Notes under the pieces: model-generated
What the model was told of the DNA's origin: nothing
The model's input: the letters and a program-made list of their open reading frames with translations, nothing else
Databases searched by the model: none
Shown: positions 5,227 to 6,057 of the stretch, in pieces
Position numbering within the stretch: position 1 is the stretch's first letter
Layout: every line of letters begins with the position of its first letter
NCBI GenBank assembly: GCA_009775375.1
Contig: VSPO01000208.1
Span: forward strand, 1 to 6,057
DNA length: 6,057 bases
Origin: Muribaculaceae bacterium
GTDB taxonomy: Bacteria; Bacteroidota; Bacteroidia; Bacteroidales; Muribaculaceae
Direction of reading: 5' to 3'
Made by a program: the position numbers and the translations under genes

Positions 5227-5718
5227 TTACCCCTTGAAAGCCCCTTTGATGAACTCGGCCATCGTTTCCCGCACTTCATCCATATCAGCCTTTGAAACGC
5301 CAAGATAAGGACGAGCCGGCATATTCACTTCGCTCACGAATATGTCCTGGCCGTTCTTGCCCTTGAATTTTAGCGCTTTGCCCTTTTTGGGCTTGATTGT
5401 GCCGCCAAGCTGGTGGATGCGGGCGTAAAGCAAATTGCTGCCGACCATGACCTGCGCCGGGGTCGCCTTGAAATCTATCGATTTCCGCAAATGGGCCGTG
5501 TCGCTCAAGGTCTGGCCGCCTTCCGCAATGGCGCGGCCTGATTTTTCCCACTTTTCACCCTTGGGGCTTTCCTCATTGTTGAAGCGCCGGATTGTGCCCG
5601 AAACCAGAGCCTCGCCAACGCTGGCCATAAGCAGCCTGGAATTGGCCATCTTTTTGGCCGCTTTGGCCACGGCCTTGTCAAAGCCATTCCATTTCAGGGA
5701 CACGCCGTTTTGAGCCAT
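5227..5718 (-). CDS. Phage virion morphogenesis protein (Mu gpG-like)
   Basis: A 163-residue protein of the Mu gpG / virion morphogenesis family, which acts in joining or stabilising head and tail. The family pattern is clear: KWNGFDKAV near the start, SPKGEKWEKSGRAIAEGGQTL (51-71) where relatives have a P.G..W element followed by a TL/SD.A.LR.S motif (LSDTAHLRKSI, 71-81), then LLYARIHQLGGTI (96-108) and MPARPYLGVSKAD (133-145), which match the Y...HQ.GG and PARP.LG signatures. The ATG at 5718-5716 follows the TAG of the gp36-like gene (5722-5720) after one base; GAGAGG (5732-5727) lies eight bases upstream. In Mu itself the G gene lies earlier, among the head genes, so its place beside the gp36-like gene is a different arrangement. 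Confidence 0.87.
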   Translation of the reverse strand: MAQNGVSLKWNGFDKAVAKAAKKMANSRLLMASVGEALVSGTIRRFNNEESPKGEKWEKSGRAIAEGGQTLSDTAHLRKSIDFKATPAQVMVGSNLLYARIHQLGGTIKPKKGKALKFKGKNGQDIFVSEVNMPARPYLGVSKADMDEVRETMAEFIKGAFKG

Positions 5719-5719
5719 T

Positions 5720-6057
5720 CTATAAGCCTCTCAAGTCAAAAAACGGTTCTTTTGTCACAACGACAAAAGACGGATCCTCGCGGTCGGGGTGGGATTCTTC
5801 CAATGGCAGCTTGAGACGCCCCTTTGCGATGTCCTCAAGCAGGTCGGTGACGTATTTCCATTGTTTCTGGAGCGGCAGCCACTCGTTTTCGGAATCGGCT
5901 TCCGTGTCGACAAGGCTGGTTATGGCTTTGACAACGCGGTAGGCGGCAATCACGGAGGCGATGTAGCGGACAAGCTCCGGAACGCAGGGCCAGGGCTGCG
6001 GATAACGATAGGCCAGCATATCGCCAATCTCGCCGGAAACGGCGTCAATCGTGCGAG
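5720..6057 (-). CDS. gp36-like head-tail connector protein, DUF1320 family (N-terminus beyond window)
   Basis: The C-terminal 111 residues of a gp36/DUF1320-type protein, thought to belong to the head-tail connector. The frame stays open beyond the ATG at 6019-6017 to the right edge, and the upstream residues RTIDAVSGEIGD continue the family pattern (a helix of the type A..DASAEID before the Y...RY.LP motif). So the ATG at 6019 is internal, not the start, and the gene begins outside. Conserved parts: MLAYRYPQPWPCVPELVRYIASVIAAYRVV, where relatives have YL..RY.LP...P..L......IA.Y.L. It is followed by a loop DTEADSENEW, then YVTDLLEDIAKGRLKLPLEE, the usual ..LL..IA.G...LP element. It ends FFDLRGL and TAG at 5722-5720, one base before the next gene. 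Confidence 0.85.
   Translation of the reverse strand, partial: RTIDAVSGEIGDMLAYRYPQPWPCVPELVRYIASVIAAYRVVKAITSLVDTEADSENEWLPLQKQWKYVTDLLEDIAKGRLKLPLEESHPDREDPSFVVVTKEPFFDLRGL

Overview
This window is the tail-morphogenesis section of a Mu-like (contractile-tailed) prophage or phage. All supported genes lie on the minus strand and are packed head to tail, so the operon reads from the right edge to the left edge. The DNA is GC-rich with GC-rich third positions. This produces long open frames on the plus strand that are only shadows. The protein styles (DUF2586-like sheath, TP901-type tape measure, acidic 132-residue protein ending RRLGGGRLA) remind me of prophages in Desulfovibrio/Bilophila-type bacteria. 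That host guess comes from memory and is not proven by the sequence.

Layout in transcription order: (1) the 3' part of a gp36-like (DUF1320) head-tail connector gene, cut by the right edge; (2) a Mu gpG-like virion morphogenesis protein; (3) a 172-residue protein in the place of Mu gp37 (tail terminator region); (4) a 132-residue protein with an acidic disordered N-terminus, just before the sheath; (5) a structured intergenic element, copy 2; (6) the DUF2586-type tail sheath, 569 residues, with an apparent internal domain duplication; (7) the tail tube, overlapping the sheath stop; (8) structured intergenic element copy 1; (9) a tail assembly chaperone whose last sense codons form a GGGAAAC slippery heptamer, with a 56-codon extension in the -1 frame; (10) a TP901-type tape measure protein, cut by the left edge.

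The genes make the connector and the contractile tail: the tape measure sets tail length, the chaperone pair coats it, the tube polymerises around it and the sheath wraps the tube. Only two gaps longer than about 100 bases occur. They flank the sheath-tube pair on both sides and each holds a copy of the same long hairpin-forming repeat. In both copies the outer stem takes in the stop codon of the gene upstream. This pair of elements and the clearly readable -1 frameshift site are the most notable things in the window. I saw no tRNA, rRNA, CRISPR array, transposase or defence gene.
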